In this document: in pieces, positions 21,029-30,021 of the stretch | Layout of the letters: each line of letters starts with the position of its first letter | How positions within the stretch are numbered: position 1 is the first letter of the stretch | Assembly (NCBI GenBank): GCA_041397775.1 | Contig: JAWKWB010000006.1 | Span: 372,001 to 436,000, forward strand | Source of the DNA: Ga0077555 sp041397775 | Lineage (GTDB): Bacteria > Pseudomonadota > Alphaproteobacteria > Rhizobiales > Hyphomicrobiaceae | Direction of reading: 5' to 3' | Length of the DNA: 64,000 bases | Translations under genes and position numbers: made by a program | Notes under the pieces: model-generated | What the model saw: only the letters and a program-made list of their open reading frames with translations | What the model was told of the DNA's origin: nothing | Database searches by the model: none

Positions 21029-21742
21029 ATGACATGGTCCATCGTGGCGCGTGACGCGCAGACGGGACGGCTGGGCATCGCGGTGGCGACCTGCGCGTTC
21101 GCCGTCGGCGCACGGGTGCCGCATATCCGCTCCAATGTCGGCGCGATCGCAACACAGGCGCACACCAATCCTTACTTCGGCTCACGCGGGCTGGCGCTCC
21201 TGGCTGCCGGCGCCACGGCGTCGCACGCCGTTCGCATGCTGCTGGCTGCCGACGAGGGGCGCGACCATCGCCAGCTCCATGTCCTCGATACGCACGGCGA
21301 CTCGGCCGCTGCGACGGGTGAGAAATGCATACCGTGGTGCGGACATCTGATCCGGCAAGGCTTCTCCGTGGCCGGCAACATGCTTGCGGGACCGCAGGTG
21401 ATCGAGGCGACAGCGGAGACGTTCGCGCAGAATGACGATCTGCCGTTCGCCAGGCGTTTGTTGACGGCCATGCACGCGGGCGAGGCCGCAGGCGGCGACA
21501 AGCGCGGCCGCCAATCGGCGGCGCTTCTGATCCACGGCGACGACGATTTCGCGCTGCTCGACCTGCGCGTCGACGATCACAAGACGCCCCTCGACGAGTT
21601 GTCGCGTCTGGAGGCGGTCGCGCGGCAGCGTTTCGTGCACTATCGGCGCTACAGCCCAACGCGCGACAATCCGGCCGGCATCTTCGAGCGCGACGCCCTG
21701 GAGGCTGCAATCGCCCGGTCGATCGAAGAAGACTACGAATGA
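21029..21742 (+). CDS. DUF1028 family protein (Ntn-hydrolase-like)
   Basis: This is a 237-residue protein of the DUF1028 family. The start MTWSIVARD and the block GRLGIAVATCAFAVGARVPHIRSNVGAIATQ are typical. So are the following YFGSRGLALLAAG and QRQLH-like DxxGD repeats (HVLDTHGDSAAATGEKC). The ATG at 21029 is chosen because AGGAGG lies nine bases upstream and the family begins there; an earlier in-frame start at 20903 would add an unrelated tail. The family has an Ntn-hydrolase-like fold and unproven activity, and is often found beside amino-acid or amide catabolism genes. Here the neighbours are unrelated. Confidence 0.88.
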   Translation: MTWSIVARDAQTGRLGIAVATCAFAVGARVPHIRSNVGAIATQAHTNPYFGSRGLALLAAGATASHAVRMLLAADEGRDHRQLHVLDTHGDSAAATGEKCIPWCGHLIRQGFSVAGNMLAGPQVIEATAETFAQNDDLPFARRLLTAMHAGEAAGGDKRGRQSAALLIHGDDDFALLDLRVDDHKTPLDELSRLEAVARQRFVHYRRYSPTRDNPAGIFERDALEAAIARSIEEDYE

Positions 21743-21762
21743 CCATGCGCGGGGCCGGGGGC

Positions 21763-22470
21763 TCAGGCCTTGCCATCGGTTGCGGCCGGCGCCTCGCCGG
21801 TGCATGCGTTGCGCACGATCGACAGCACTGTTTGCGCATCGGCGTTGCAAGGCAGCCGCAGGAAATCGGCTTCGTGCGATATCGCGCGGTCGAGAAGGGC
21901 CTGGAAACCCGCCTTGTCCATTTCGGTAGTCCCGAACTGGCGCAGGTGATCCGTCACGAACTGGGTGTCGAGTAGCGTGAAGCCGCCGTGGACGAGGCGG
22001 GCCACCAGATAGACCAGCGCCACCTTGCTGGCGTCCCGCTCGGTGGAGAACATGCTTTCGCCGAAAAACGCGCCGCCCAGCGCCACCCCGTAGAGACCGC
22101 CGACGAGGCGGCCGTTCAACCACGTCTCGATCGTGTGGCAATGGCCTTGATCGAACAGTGCGCCGTAAAGCTGGCGGATGCGGCTGTTGATCCAGGTCGA
22201 ACGGCGGCCGGGACGCGATGCGGCACAACCGTCGATGACACCCTTGAAGTCGGAATTGACGCGAACCTCGTAGAGGCCGCCACGAATGGTGCGCGCGAGC
22301 CGGCGCGGCACGTGCACGTCGTCCAGCGGTAGAATGCCGCGACTTTGCGGTTCGATCCAGTAAAGGGCTGGATCGTCGGCACTTTCTGCCATGGGGAAGA
22401 TGCCGCACGCATAGGCTTTCAGGAGAACCTGCGGCGTAATCTCAATGGCGATATCGTCGCGCGCTGCCAT
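21763..22470 (-). CDS. aat: Leucyl/phenylalanyl-tRNA--protein transferase
   Basis: This enzyme transfers Leu or Phe from aminoacyl-tRNA to the N-terminus of proteins with basic N-terminal residues, marking them for ClpAP degradation (N-degron pathway). The 235-residue product contains the family blocks ITPQVLLKAYACGIFPMAE, YWIEPQSRGILPLDDVHVPR, HCHTIETW and GGLYGVALGGAFFGESMFS, and is full length. The ATG at 22470 is preferred (GGAG 12 bases upstream); a GTG at 22488 would add six residues. A palindromic repeat lies immediately upstream (22524-22598), within the probable promoter region. Confidence 0.96.
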   Translation of the reverse strand: MAARDDIAIEITPQVLLKAYACGIFPMAESADDPALYWIEPQSRGILPLDDVHVPRRLARTIRGGLYEVRVNSDFKGVIDGCAASRPGRRSTWINSRIRQLYGALFDQGHCHTIETWLNGRLVGGLYGVALGGAFFGESMFSTERDASKVALVYLVARLVHGGFTLLDTQFVTDHLRQFGTTEMDKAGFQALLDRAISHEADFLRLPCNADAQTVLSIVRNACTGEAPAATDGKA

Positions 22471-22523
22471 AGGACGCGAATACTCCACTCGTTCACGCGG
22501 TGAGGAGATGCAATTGCCGGAAC

Positions 22524-22598
22524 ATTAGTGTTTGCATCTGACGTTTGGATGCGAGCCTAGCCGAAACCGGCGACCAAACGTCAGATGCGCTACACTAG
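22524..22598. repeat. Palindromic element, subtype I (single copy, between aat and GMC gene)
   Basis: The inner arms are GCATCTGACGTTTGG (22534-22548) and its exact complement (22574-22588), with a 25-nt centre. The outer arm GCTACACTAG (22589-22598) is intact on the right and degenerate on the left (attagtgttt, 22524-22533). The sequence matches the subtype I elements at 47.1-47.4 kb almost base for base. GGAAC just before the left end also matches the outer end of a subtype II element. It has no coding content and no transposase. Confidence 0.88.
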
Positions 22599-22700
22599 TC
22601 GGCGGCAAAGGCAATTGCGAGGCAAGCCCCGCCGCGCCCTTTCCGTGTTCCCAAGCGCCTCCATACGTGGCGAAGTGGTAACACCGCAACGGCCATTATG

Positions 22701-24308
22701 TCACGCCTGCGCATCTTGAAGAATCATGTCTGCGGCTTTTTCCGCGATCATGATCGTCGGAGCATTGGTATTGCTGGACGTCATCTTCGGGAATACCGAG
22801 GCATCCACGACGCGCATGCCTGCAATGCCGTGCACCCGCAGCCGGGGGTCGACCACCGCCATCCGGTCCGTGCCCATTTTGCACGTGCCGACAGGGTGAT
22901 AGACCGTGCTGCCGTGCTGATAGGCATAGTCCAGCCATTCGTCGTCCGTCTGGATGTCCGTGCCGGGATAGACCTCGCGGCCACCACAAGCAGCAAAGGC
23001 CGGCGCCTCGAGGATGGCCCGCGAAAACCGCAGACCGGCGACGATGGCCTTCCTGTCGATCTCATGGTCGAGATAGTTGGGACGGATGGACGGCGCCTCG
23101 CGGGGATTGCTCGATCTGGCGAGAACCGTGCCGCGGGCTTCCGGCCGGCATTGCCAGGCGCCGCAGGTCATGCCGGGCGTGTCGTCGAGCTTGCCGATCT
23201 GGCCGTTCGGGTAGCTCGCGGGGGCGAACGAGATCTGCACGTCGGGCCGCGTCATGTGCGGTTCGGTGCGGATGAAGCCGATGCCATTGCCGGCGGAGTA
23301 GGTGAGGATGCCGTCGCCCTTCACCACCCAGCGCACGACCTGCGCAGCCAGACGCCAGCCGCGCGACATTTCGTTGACGGTCGTGCGCCCTTCCACCGCG
23401 CGCACGACGCGGGCGACGAAGTGATCGTGAAAGTTGTAGCCGACACCTGGTAGCGCCACGCGAACGGGGACACCGATCGCGCCGAGATGCTCGGGATTTC
23501 CGATGCCGGAGAGTTGCAGCACCTGCGGCGAGTTGATGGCGCCGGCAGACAGGATCACCTCGCGGCGCGCCGTGATGGGCTCGGGCGTGCCGGCGCCCAT
23601 GCCGCGCGCGAAGGTGACGCCGGAGACCCGGTTGCCCTCGACGTTGAGACCGAGGACGAGCACGCCCGTCTCGACCTTCAGGTTGGGGCGCTTCATCGCC
23701 GGACGCAGGAACGCGCGCGCCGTCGAAATGCGCCAGCGGCCGCGGCGGGTCTGCTGCACATAGCCGACGCCTTCCTGTGCGGCTCCGTTGTAGTCGGGGT
23801 TGTAGGGCATCCCGACCTGCTGGCCCGCCTTGACGAAATCGTGCGTCAGCGGATGGTGGCCGCGATAGTCCTCGACGACGAGCGGCCCGCTCTTGCCGCG
23901 ATAGGCCGGATCGCCGGGCAGGTACGTCTCCGACTTCTTGAAGTAGGGCAGCACCTCCTGGTAGCTCCAGCCGTGCGCGCCCATTGCCGCCCAGTCGTCG
24001 TAATCCTCGCGCTGCCCGCGCACCTGCATGACGCCGTTGATCGAGGACGAGCCACCCAACACGCGCCCGCGCGGATAGAGGATGCGCCGGTCCTTGGTTC
24101 GCGTCTCGGGATCCGTGTGATAGACCCAGTTGACTGCGGGGTTGTCGAGCAGCTTGAAGAAGCCAGCGGGAAAATGGATGTAGGGACTACGGTAGTCGCT
24201 GGGGCCGGCCTCCAGCAGGCAGACCGTGTATTTGCCGTTCTCCGTCAGCCGGTGGGCCAGCACCGAGCCCGCAGAGCCGGCGCCGACGATCACGAAATCG
24301 AATTCCAA
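22701..24308 (-). CDS. GMC family FAD-dependent oxidoreductase (choline dehydrogenase-like)
   Basis: This is a flavoprotein of 535 residues that oxidises an alcohol. The N-terminal FAD-binding motif is FDFVIVGAGSAGSVLAHRLTE, followed by LLEAG, the GMC signature 1 (LGGSSSINGVMQVRGQREDYD) and signature 2 (ILSAGAINSPQVLQLSGIG). The active-site His and Asn/His pair region lies near the C-terminus (YQHGSTVYHPVGTCKMG). The start chosen is the TTG at 24308, with GGGGAGG five bases upstream; an ATG at 24326 has no ribosome site. Choline, alkyl-alcohol or polyethylene-glycol substrates are all possible. There is no betaine operon nearby to support choline. Confidence 0.9.
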   Translation of the reverse strand: MEFDFVIVGAGSAGSVLAHRLTENGKYTVCLLEAGPSDYRSPYIHFPAGFFKLLDNPAVNWVYHTDPETRTKDRRILYPRGRVLGGSSSINGVMQVRGQREDYDDWAAMGAHGWSYQEVLPYFKKSETYLPGDPAYRGKSGPLVVEDYRGHHPLTHDFVKAGQQVGMPYNPDYNGAAQEGVGYVQQTRRGRWRISTARAFLRPAMKRPNLKVETGVLVLGLNVEGNRVSGVTFARGMGAGTPEPITARREVILSAGAINSPQVLQLSGIGNPEHLGAIGVPVRVALPGVGYNFHDHFVARVVRAVEGRTTVNEMSRGWRLAAQVVRWVVKGDGILTYSAGNGIGFIRTEPHMTRPDVQISFAPASYPNGQIGKLDDTPGMTCGAWQCRPEARGTVLARSSNPREAPSIRPNYLDHEIDRKAIVAGLRFSRAILEAPAFAACGGREVYPGTDIQTDDEWLDYAYQHGSTVYHPVGTCKMGTDRMAVVDPRLRVHGIAGMRVVDASVFPKMTSSNTNAPTIMIAEKAADMILQDAQA

Positions 24309-24468
24309 GCAGGCCTCCCCGGGCATATGTGTTTTTTGGAGTATAACGCCCACCGGGCGCGCTCGAACAGTCCCGGCGATGCTGCAACCAAATGACGGCG
24401 AAGCCGGTTAAGCTTCAACCCGAACGTCGCCACCTGCGTGCCCAAAGGTTCCAATCCGACGGCTTTCC

Positions 24469-26253
24469 ATGATCGATCCGAAGATTTCCATCGCTGTCAT
24501 TCTGGCCGTGACGCTCGGGCTGTTCGTCTGGGGGCGCTGGCGGCACGACGTCGTGGCCTTGCTTGCGCTTTCCGCCAGTATCATGGCTGGCGCCGTGCGC
24601 CCGGACGAGGCCTTCAAGGGCTTCGGCGATCCCGCCGTGGTCACGGTCGGCCTGGTGCTCGTCATGAGCGCGGCGATCCGGCAGTCGGGGGTCCTCGACC
24701 GGCTGGTCCGCGCGCTCGAGCACGTGGCCGACAATCAGACCGTGCAGGTGGCGCTCTTCACGATGATCGTCGTGGCCCTGTCCGGCTTCATGAACAACGT
24801 GGGCGCCTTGGCGATCATCATGCCGCTGGCCATCGGCAGCGCGGAACGGACGGGACGATCGCCCTCGGTTCTGCTGATGCCTATCGCCTTCGGCTCTCTC
24901 CTGGGCGGGCTTCTCACGTTGATCGGCACGCCGCCCAACCTCCTCATTTCCAGCGTCCGCCAGGAAATTCTGGGGCAACCCTTCGGCATGTTCGACTTCG
25001 CCCCGGTCGGCATCGTGATCGCCGTCGTCGGCGTCGTCTACCTGTCGTTCGCCTGGCGGCTGCTGCCGGCGGACAGGAAGGGCAAACCCTCGCCGGAGTC
25101 GCGGTTTCGCGTTTCCGATTTCGTGACCGAGGCCATCGTGCCGGAGAAGTCGCCGACGGTCGGCAAGACGATCGCCGATATCGAAGAGCTGAGCGAAGGC
25201 GAAGCGACCGTCGTCGCACTCATTTCCTGGAAACGGCAGCACCAGGCGCCACCGCGCTACTGGCGGGTCGCGGCGGGAGACATCCTCGCAATCGAGTCCG
25301 ACTCCGCCACTTTGAAGAAGCTCGTCGACACCGCAAAGCTCGAGCTCGTCGGGGACAAGAAGCTCAGCGAACAGCATATGACCTCGAAGGAGTTCGGCAC
25401 GGTCGAAGTGGTCGTGACCGCGAACAGCGACATCATCGGCCAGTCGGCCGAGATGCTGAAATTGCGTGACCGCGGGGTCAATCTTCTGGCGCTCAGCCGC
25501 CAGGGCCGCCGGCGACACCGCAGGCTCGGCCGAGAGCGCTTCAAGGAAGGCGACGTCCTGGCCCTGCATGGCGACCTCGACCATCTCGGCGTCATGATCC
25601 GCGAGCTGGGCCTGCTGCCACTCGCCGAGCGCAAGATCGAGCTTGGCCGGCGCGCCAGCCCGTACCTGCCGATCACGGTGATGGCGCTCGCCATCCTGGC
25701 GGCGACGACGGGGATGATCCCGTTCGCCATCGCCTTCCTGATCGGCGTCGTCGTGCTGGCACTCGCGCGCATCATGCGGCCGGCGGAGATGTACGAAGCG
25801 ATCGATCCTTCGATCATCGTCCTGATGGCCGCACTCATTCCGGTGACGACTGCGGTGCAAACCTCGGGCGGCACGGAGGCGGTGGCCTTCTGGATCGCGA
25901 ACCTCGCTGCGGGCTGGCCGCCACTCGCGGGGTTGGCGCTGATCCTGGTGGCGACGCTTCTCATCACGCCGGTGCTCAACAATGCCGCCACCGTGCTTCT
26001 GATGGGCCCCATCGCCGCCGGTTTCGCCTCCAAGTCCGGGCTCAATGCCGATGCATTCCTGATGGCCGTCGCCATCGGCGCCTCGTGCGATTTCCTGACG
26101 CCGTTCGGGCATCAGTCGAACACGCTGGTGATGGGACCTGGCGGCTACAAGTTCCTCGACTATGCGCGATTGGGCTTGCCGCTGACGCTGATCATCACCA
26201 TCGTGAGCCTGCTCATGATCCCGGTCGTATGGCCACTTTGGAATGCCAGATAG
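24469..26253 (+). CDS. SLC13/DASS family permease with central TrkA-C domains
   Basis: This is a 594-residue inner-membrane protein of the divalent anion:Na+ symporter superfamily. It has about five N-terminal helices, including GFMNNVGALAIIMPLAIG and LLTLIGTPPNLLIS (the substrate/Na+ site repeat), then two soluble TrkA-C-like regulatory domains (about 205-385). Six or so C-terminal helices follow, with the second repeat (TPVLNNAATVLLMGP, SCDFLTPFGHQSNTLVMGPGGY). Two SNT-like motifs, NNVG/GTPPN and NNAA/GHQSN, are present. The substrate may be a dicarboxylate, sulfate or similar anion. The start at 24469 is an ATG without strong Shine-Dalgarno. Confidence 0.9.
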   Translation: MIDPKISIAVILAVTLGLFVWGRWRHDVVALLALSASIMAGAVRPDEAFKGFGDPAVVTVGLVLVMSAAIRQSGVLDRLVRALEHVADNQTVQVALFTMIVVALSGFMNNVGALAIIMPLAIGSAERTGRSPSVLLMPIAFGSLLGGLLTLIGTPPNLLISSVRQEILGQPFGMFDFAPVGIVIAVVGVVYLSFAWRLLPADRKGKPSPESRFRVSDFVTEAIVPEKSPTVGKTIADIEELSEGEATVVALISWKRQHQAPPRYWRVAAGDILAIESDSATLKKLVDTAKLELVGDKKLSEQHMTSKEFGTVEVVVTANSDIIGQSAEMLKLRDRGVNLLALSRQGRRRHRRLGRERFKEGDVLALHGDLDHLGVMIRELGLLPLAERKIELGRRASPYLPITVMALAILAATTGMIPFAIAFLIGVVVLALARIMRPAEMYEAIDPSIIVLMAALIPVTTAVQTSGGTEAVAFWIANLAAGWPPLAGLALILVATLLITPVLNNAATVLLMGPIAAGFASKSGLNADAFLMAVAIGASCDFLTPFGHQSNTLVMGPGGYKFLDYARLGLPLTLIITIVSLLMIPVVWPLWNAR

Positions 26254-26311
26254 GTTGTGTGCACGGTCACGCGCGTCGCTCGCATGACGTGAAAATAGAA
26301 GGTGAGTTCGG

Positions 26312-27133
26312 ATGGCTTTCGATTTTTCATCGCTGCTGTGGATCGCGTTCCTGCTCATGGCGTTGCAGCCGTTGCTCGTCGCGCGCTGGTACGGGGTGCA
26401 GCGCATGCAGGCCATTCGCGCCATCGAGCGGGCCCACCGATCGCGCGTCATCACGATGATCCACCGGCAAGAGAAGCGAAGCATGTTCGGCTTCAACATC
26501 TCGCGCCATATCGACCTGGAGGATGCCCAGACCATCATTGCGGCGATCAAGGAAACGCCGCCCAACATGCCGATCGACCTCATCGTGCATACGCCGGGGG
26601 GCCTGGTTCTGGCGGCGATGCAGATCGCGCGTGCCGTGGAGGCGCATCCCGCGAAGGTCACCGTGCACGTTCCCGTCTACGCGATGTCGGGCGGCACGCT
26701 GATCGCGCTGGCCGCCGACGAGATCGTGCTCGGCGAATTCTCGGTGCTGGGTCCGATCGACCCGCAGATCGCCGGCCTGCCTGCGGCCAGCATCGTGCGG
26801 GCGCGCGATGCCAAGCCGGTGGACAAGGTGATGGACCTGACGCTGGTGCTTGCCGACATCAGCGAAAAGGCACTGGCCCAGGTCAAACGCGGAGCCGTGG
26901 AGATCCTGACGCCGCAGATGGAGCAGGGCGCGGCGGAGCGGCTGGCTGAAAAGCTCGCCGGCGGACATTGGACGCACGACTATGCCCTGACGGCGGAAGA
27001 GGCCAAGGCACTGGGCCTGCCCATCAAGGTGGGGATTTCGCCACCTGTGATGCAGTTGATGAAACTCTATCCCCAGCCCGTGCAGCGTGCCGGCGTCGAG
27101 TTCCTGCCCATCGACGTGCCACGCCCTCGCTGA
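26312..27133 (+). CDS. SDH-family Clp-fold serine protease, membrane anchored
   Basis: The 273-residue product has one N-terminal transmembrane helix (FSSLLWIAFLLMALQPLLVA) and a ClpP/crotonase-fold catalytic domain. The block IDLIVHTPGGLVLAAMQIARAV supplies the GG oxyanion loop. YAMSGGTLIALAADEIVLGE carries the presumed nucleophile Ser followed by GG, and a Lys general base may lie further on, as in SppA-like enzymes. The serine dehydrogenase proteinase family (PF01972) matches this layout. GAAGGTGAG precedes the start. It lies 58 bp behind the SLC13 permease on the same strand and could be co-transcribed. The physiological target is unknown. Confidence 0.85.
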   Translation: MAFDFSSLLWIAFLLMALQPLLVARWYGVQRMQAIRAIERAHRSRVITMIHRQEKRSMFGFNISRHIDLEDAQTIIAAIKETPPNMPIDLIVHTPGGLVLAAMQIARAVEAHPAKVTVHVPVYAMSGGTLIALAADEIVLGEFSVLGPIDPQIAGLPAASIVRARDAKPVDKVMDLTLVLADISEKALAQVKRGAVEILTPQMEQGAAERLAEKLAGGHWTHDYALTAEEAKALGLPIKVGISPPVMQLMKLYPQPVQRAGVEFLPIDVPRPR

Positions 27134-28126
27134 TCACGTCACGAGATGGCAGGCGACGTGACGTCCCTGGCCTAGATCGCGCAGCGCCGGTGACTCCTGC
27201 CGGCACCTGGCCTCCGCAAACGGGCAGCGCGTGTGGAAGTGGCAGCCGGACGGCGGATCGATGGGCGAGGGCACGTCGCCTTCGAGCACGATCCGCTCCT
27301 TCCTGGCGCGCGGATCGGGGATGGGGGCAGCGGCGAGCAGCGCGCGCGAATAGGGATGGAGCGGGTCGGCGAACAGGGCCTCCTTCTCGGCGAGTTCGAC
27401 GATGCGACCGAGATACATGACCGCGATGCGATGGCCGATGTGCTCAACGACGCCCAGGTCGTGGCTGATGAAGAGATAGGCGAGGCCGAGGTCCTCCTGC
27501 AGGTCCATCATCAGGTTCAAGACCTGCGCCTGGACGGAGACGTCGAGCGCGGAGACGGGCTCGTCGGCGACGATCAATGCGGGATTGAGGGCGAGCGCCC
27601 GCGCCAGACCCAGCCGCTGGCGCTGGCCGCCCGAGAACTCGAAGGGGTACTTGTCGAGGGCATCCTCGCGCAAGCCGACGCGTGCGAACAATTCCGCGAC
27701 ACGCGTGCGATGATCGGCTGAACCGCTCGCGGCGAAATTCTCCAGCGGCTCGGCAACGATGCTGCCTGCGCGCATGCGCGGATTGAGCGAGGCGTAGGGG
27801 TCCTGAAACACGATCTGCATGCGCCGCCGCGCCTGGCGCAGGGCCTCGGCCGACTGTCCCGTGATATCCTCGCCGTCGAGGTGGATGGTGCCACCCGTCG
27901 GCTCGATCAATCTGAGGACGAGGCGGCCAACGGTCGATTTTCCGCAGCCCGATTCACCGACGACGCAGAGTGTCTCGCCCGGGCGCAGGGCAAAGCTGAC
28001 GCCGTCCACGGCCTTGACTTCGGCCGTCGTGCGCTGGAAGAGCCCACGCTTGACGGGGAAGTATTTGCGCAGGTCGCGCACCTCCAGGATATCGGGCGCG
28101 CTACCACCAGAGCCGGTCGCCGTCAT
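27134..28126 (-). CDS. Dipeptide/oligopeptide ABC transporter ATP-binding protein DppF/OppF
   Basis: This is the second ATPase subunit of a peptide importer, 330 residues. Walker A is VGESGCGKSTVGR, the signature is FSGGQRQRLGLARAL, and Walker B is LIVADEPVSALD. The oligopeptide-type C-terminal extension carries a Cys cluster (CHFHTRCPFAEARC) that binds an iron-sulfur cluster in family members. The start ATG at 28126 has GGGGAGGG upstream and overlaps the stop of the preceding dppD gene in an ATGA. It ends the operon dppA-B-C-D-F. Confidence 0.95.
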   Translation of the reverse strand: MTATGSGGSAPDILEVRDLRKYFPVKRGLFQRTTAEVKAVDGVSFALRPGETLCVVGESGCGKSTVGRLVLRLIEPTGGTIHLDGEDITGQSAEALRQARRRMQIVFQDPYASLNPRMRAGSIVAEPLENFAASGSADHRTRVAELFARVGLREDALDKYPFEFSGGQRQRLGLARALALNPALIVADEPVSALDVSVQAQVLNLMMDLQEDLGLAYLFISHDLGVVEHIGHRIAVMYLGRIVELAEKEALFADPLHPYSRALLAAAPIPDPRARKERIVLEGDVPSPIDPPSGCHFHTRCPFAEARCRQESPALRDLGQGRHVACHLVT

Positions 28127-29106
28127 GCGCCCTCCCCTTCCGTACTGTGATAGCAGGCCACGAGGTGAGGGCCGGGGTTCAAGCCTGCGGCGCCGATATC
28201 GCGCAACACCGGTCGCGACGTCCGGCAGACCTCGTCCGCGCGGCTGCAGCGTGGCGCGAATGCACACCCTGCGATCGGTTCGCGCAGCGAGGGCACGATG
28301 CCCGGGATCTCCTGCAAGCGGCGCCGCCGTGCGCCGGCGCGCCCGCGCGCGATGGAATCGAGCAGCCCCCGCGTGTAGGGATGCGCCGGGCGGTCGAACA
28401 ACTCGAGCACCGAGGCTTCCTCGACCTTGCGGCCCGCATACATGACGATCACGCGTTGGCAGGTCTCGGCGACGACGCCCAGGTCGTGCGTGATGAGAAT
28501 GACCGCCGCGCCGGTGCGCTCCTTCATCTCGAGCATCAGCTTGAGCACCTGCGCCTGGATCGTCACGTCGAGCGCGGTCGTCGGCTCGTCGGCAATCAAC
28601 AGCCGCGGACTGCAGGCCAGCGCCATGGCGATCATGACGCGCTGGCGCATGCCGCCGGAGAACTGGTGCGGGTAATCGTCGAGGCGTCGCGCGGCATCGG
28701 GAATGCGGACGAGCTCCAGCATTTCCAGTGCGCGGGCGCGCGCCTTGTCACGGTCGACGCCGACGTGGATGCGGACCGCCTCGGCAATCTGGTGGCCGAC
28801 GGTGAGCACCGGATTGAGGCTCGTCATCGGCTCCTGGAAGATCATGGCGATATGATTGCCGCGGATATCGCGCATCTGCGCCTCGGCGAGCGCGAGCAGA
28901 TCGCGCCCCTCGAAGGTGACCGCCCCGCCCACCGTGCGGCCGAGCCTGGCCGGGAGCAGCCGCAGGATCGACAGCGCCGTCACGCTTTTGCCGCAGCCCG
29001 ACTCGCCCACGATCCCGAGCGTCTCGCCGGCCCGCACCTCGAACGACATCCCGTCGATCATGCGTGACGCCCTCCTCGTTGAAGAAGTGCGTCTGGAGAT
29101 CGGCAA
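28123..29106 (-). CDS. Peptide ABC transporter ATPase DppD/OppD, 5' end frameshifted
   Basis: The bulk of the protein from MIDGMSFEVRAGETLG (about base 29061) to the stop is a normal OppD. It has Walker A GESGCGKSVTA, signature FSGGMRQRVMIAMAL, Walker B LLIADEPTTALD and the C-terminal Cys motif (CAFAPRCSRADEVC). The normal first strand LLKVADLQTHFFNEEGVT is encoded just upstream (29066-29120) but in another frame, and no ATG exists for it in that frame. At least two small indels therefore separate this gene from a functional N-terminus. As written, translation would start at a TTG near 29106 or the ATG near 29061 and would lack the first beta-strands. The gene is either decaying or affected by sequencing error. 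Confidence 0.85.
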   Translation of the reverse strand: MPISRRTSSTRRASRMIDGMSFEVRAGETLGIVGESGCGKSVTALSILRLLPARLGRTVGGAVTFEGRDLLALAEAQMRDIRGNHIAMIFQEPMTSLNPVLTVGHQIAEAVRIHVGVDRDKARARALEMLELVRIPDAARRLDDYPHQFSGGMRQRVMIAMALACSPRLLIADEPTTALDVTIQAQVLKLMLEMKERTGAAVILITHDLGVVAETCQRVIVMYAGRKVEEASVLELFDRPAHPYTRGLLDSIARGRAGARRRRLQEIPGIVPSLREPIAGCAFAPRCSRADEVCRTSRPVLRDIGAAGLNPGPHLVACYHSTEGEGA

Positions 29107-30020
29107 CTTTCAGCAGGGAGGTTGCATCGGGGCCTCACATCCGACGCGCGATGCGCGGGTCGAGCCGGTCGTGCGCAGCCGTCGCCGACCAGATTGACGG
29201 AGAGCACGACGAGCGCCAGCGCGATGCCCGGACAGAATACGGTCCAAGGGGCGCGCGCGAGATAGACGCGGCTCGAGGCGATCATGTTTCCCCATGTGGG
29301 GATCTCGGGCGGCGTGCCGGCACCCAGAAAGGAGAGACCGGCCTCGATCAGGATCGCGGAGGCGCAGATGTAGGTGGCCTGAACGATCAGCGGCGGAAAC
29401 GTCGAGGGGAGGATGTGGCGGATCAGGATTTTCGGCAGCCGCGTTCCCGATGCGACGGCCGCTTCGACGTATGGCTGTTCGCGCGTCGTCAGCACGACGG
29501 AGCGCACGAGACGCACGACGCGGGGGATCTCCGGGATGACGATGGCGACGATGACGATGAGCACGCTCGCCCTGAAGAGGGATACCAACGCGATGGCCAG
29601 CAGGATCGCCGGGATCGCCATGAGGCCATCCATCAAGCGCATCACGATCGCGTCGACCCAGCGGAAGTAGCCGGCGAGGACGCCGATCAGGAGGCCGATG
29701 GAGACGGAGGCGATGGCCACGCACAGCCCCACCGTGAGCGAGACGCGCGCGCCATAGACGGTGCGCGCCCACACGTCGCGGCCAAGATTGTCGGTGCCCA
29801 GCCAGAAGGCATCCGAGGGCGGCTTGAAGCGCTGGATGGGCTTCATGCCGTAGGGGTCGCCGGAGATCAGCGGCGCAAAGATCGCCGCCAGCAGCATGAT
29901 CGCCAGAATGAGGAGACCGAGCACCAGGGTCGGGTTGCGGCGCGTAAAGCGCCACGCTTTTCCCGCGGGCGGTTTTGCTGCGCCTGCTACGTCTGCCGGG
30001 ATGACGGTCGCCTGGGCCAT
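29058..30020 (-). CDS. Peptide ABC transporter permease DppC/OppC, 3' end frameshifted
   Basis: This is an inner-membrane permease, normal for most of its length. It has an N-terminal OppC_N segment (TRRNPTLVLGLLILAIMLLAAIFAPLI), about six helices and the EAA loop (YVEAAVASGTRLPKILIRHILP). After VNLVGDG (near 29180) the frame changes. The expected tail DRLDPRIARRM followed by a stop at 29134 is present in another frame. The annotated frame instead runs on for about 40 aberrant residues into the dppD start region. The ATG at 30020 lies one base after the dppB stop. Confidence 0.87.
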   Translation of the reverse strand: MAQATVIPADVAGAAKPPAGKAWRFTRRNPTLVLGLLILAIMLLAAIFAPLISGDPYGMKPIQRFKPPSDAFWLGTDNLGRDVWARTVYGARVSLTVGLCVAIASVSIGLLIGVLAGYFRWVDAIVMRLMDGLMAIPAILLAIALVSLFRASVLIVIVAIVIPEIPRVVRLVRSVVLTTREQPYVEAAVASGTRLPKILIRHILPSTFPPLIVQATYICASAILIEAGLSFLGAGTPPEIPTWGNMIASSRVYLARAPWTVFCPGIALALVVLSVNLVGDGCARPARPAHRASDVRPRCNLPAESCRSPDALLQRGGRHA

Positions 30021-30021
30021 G

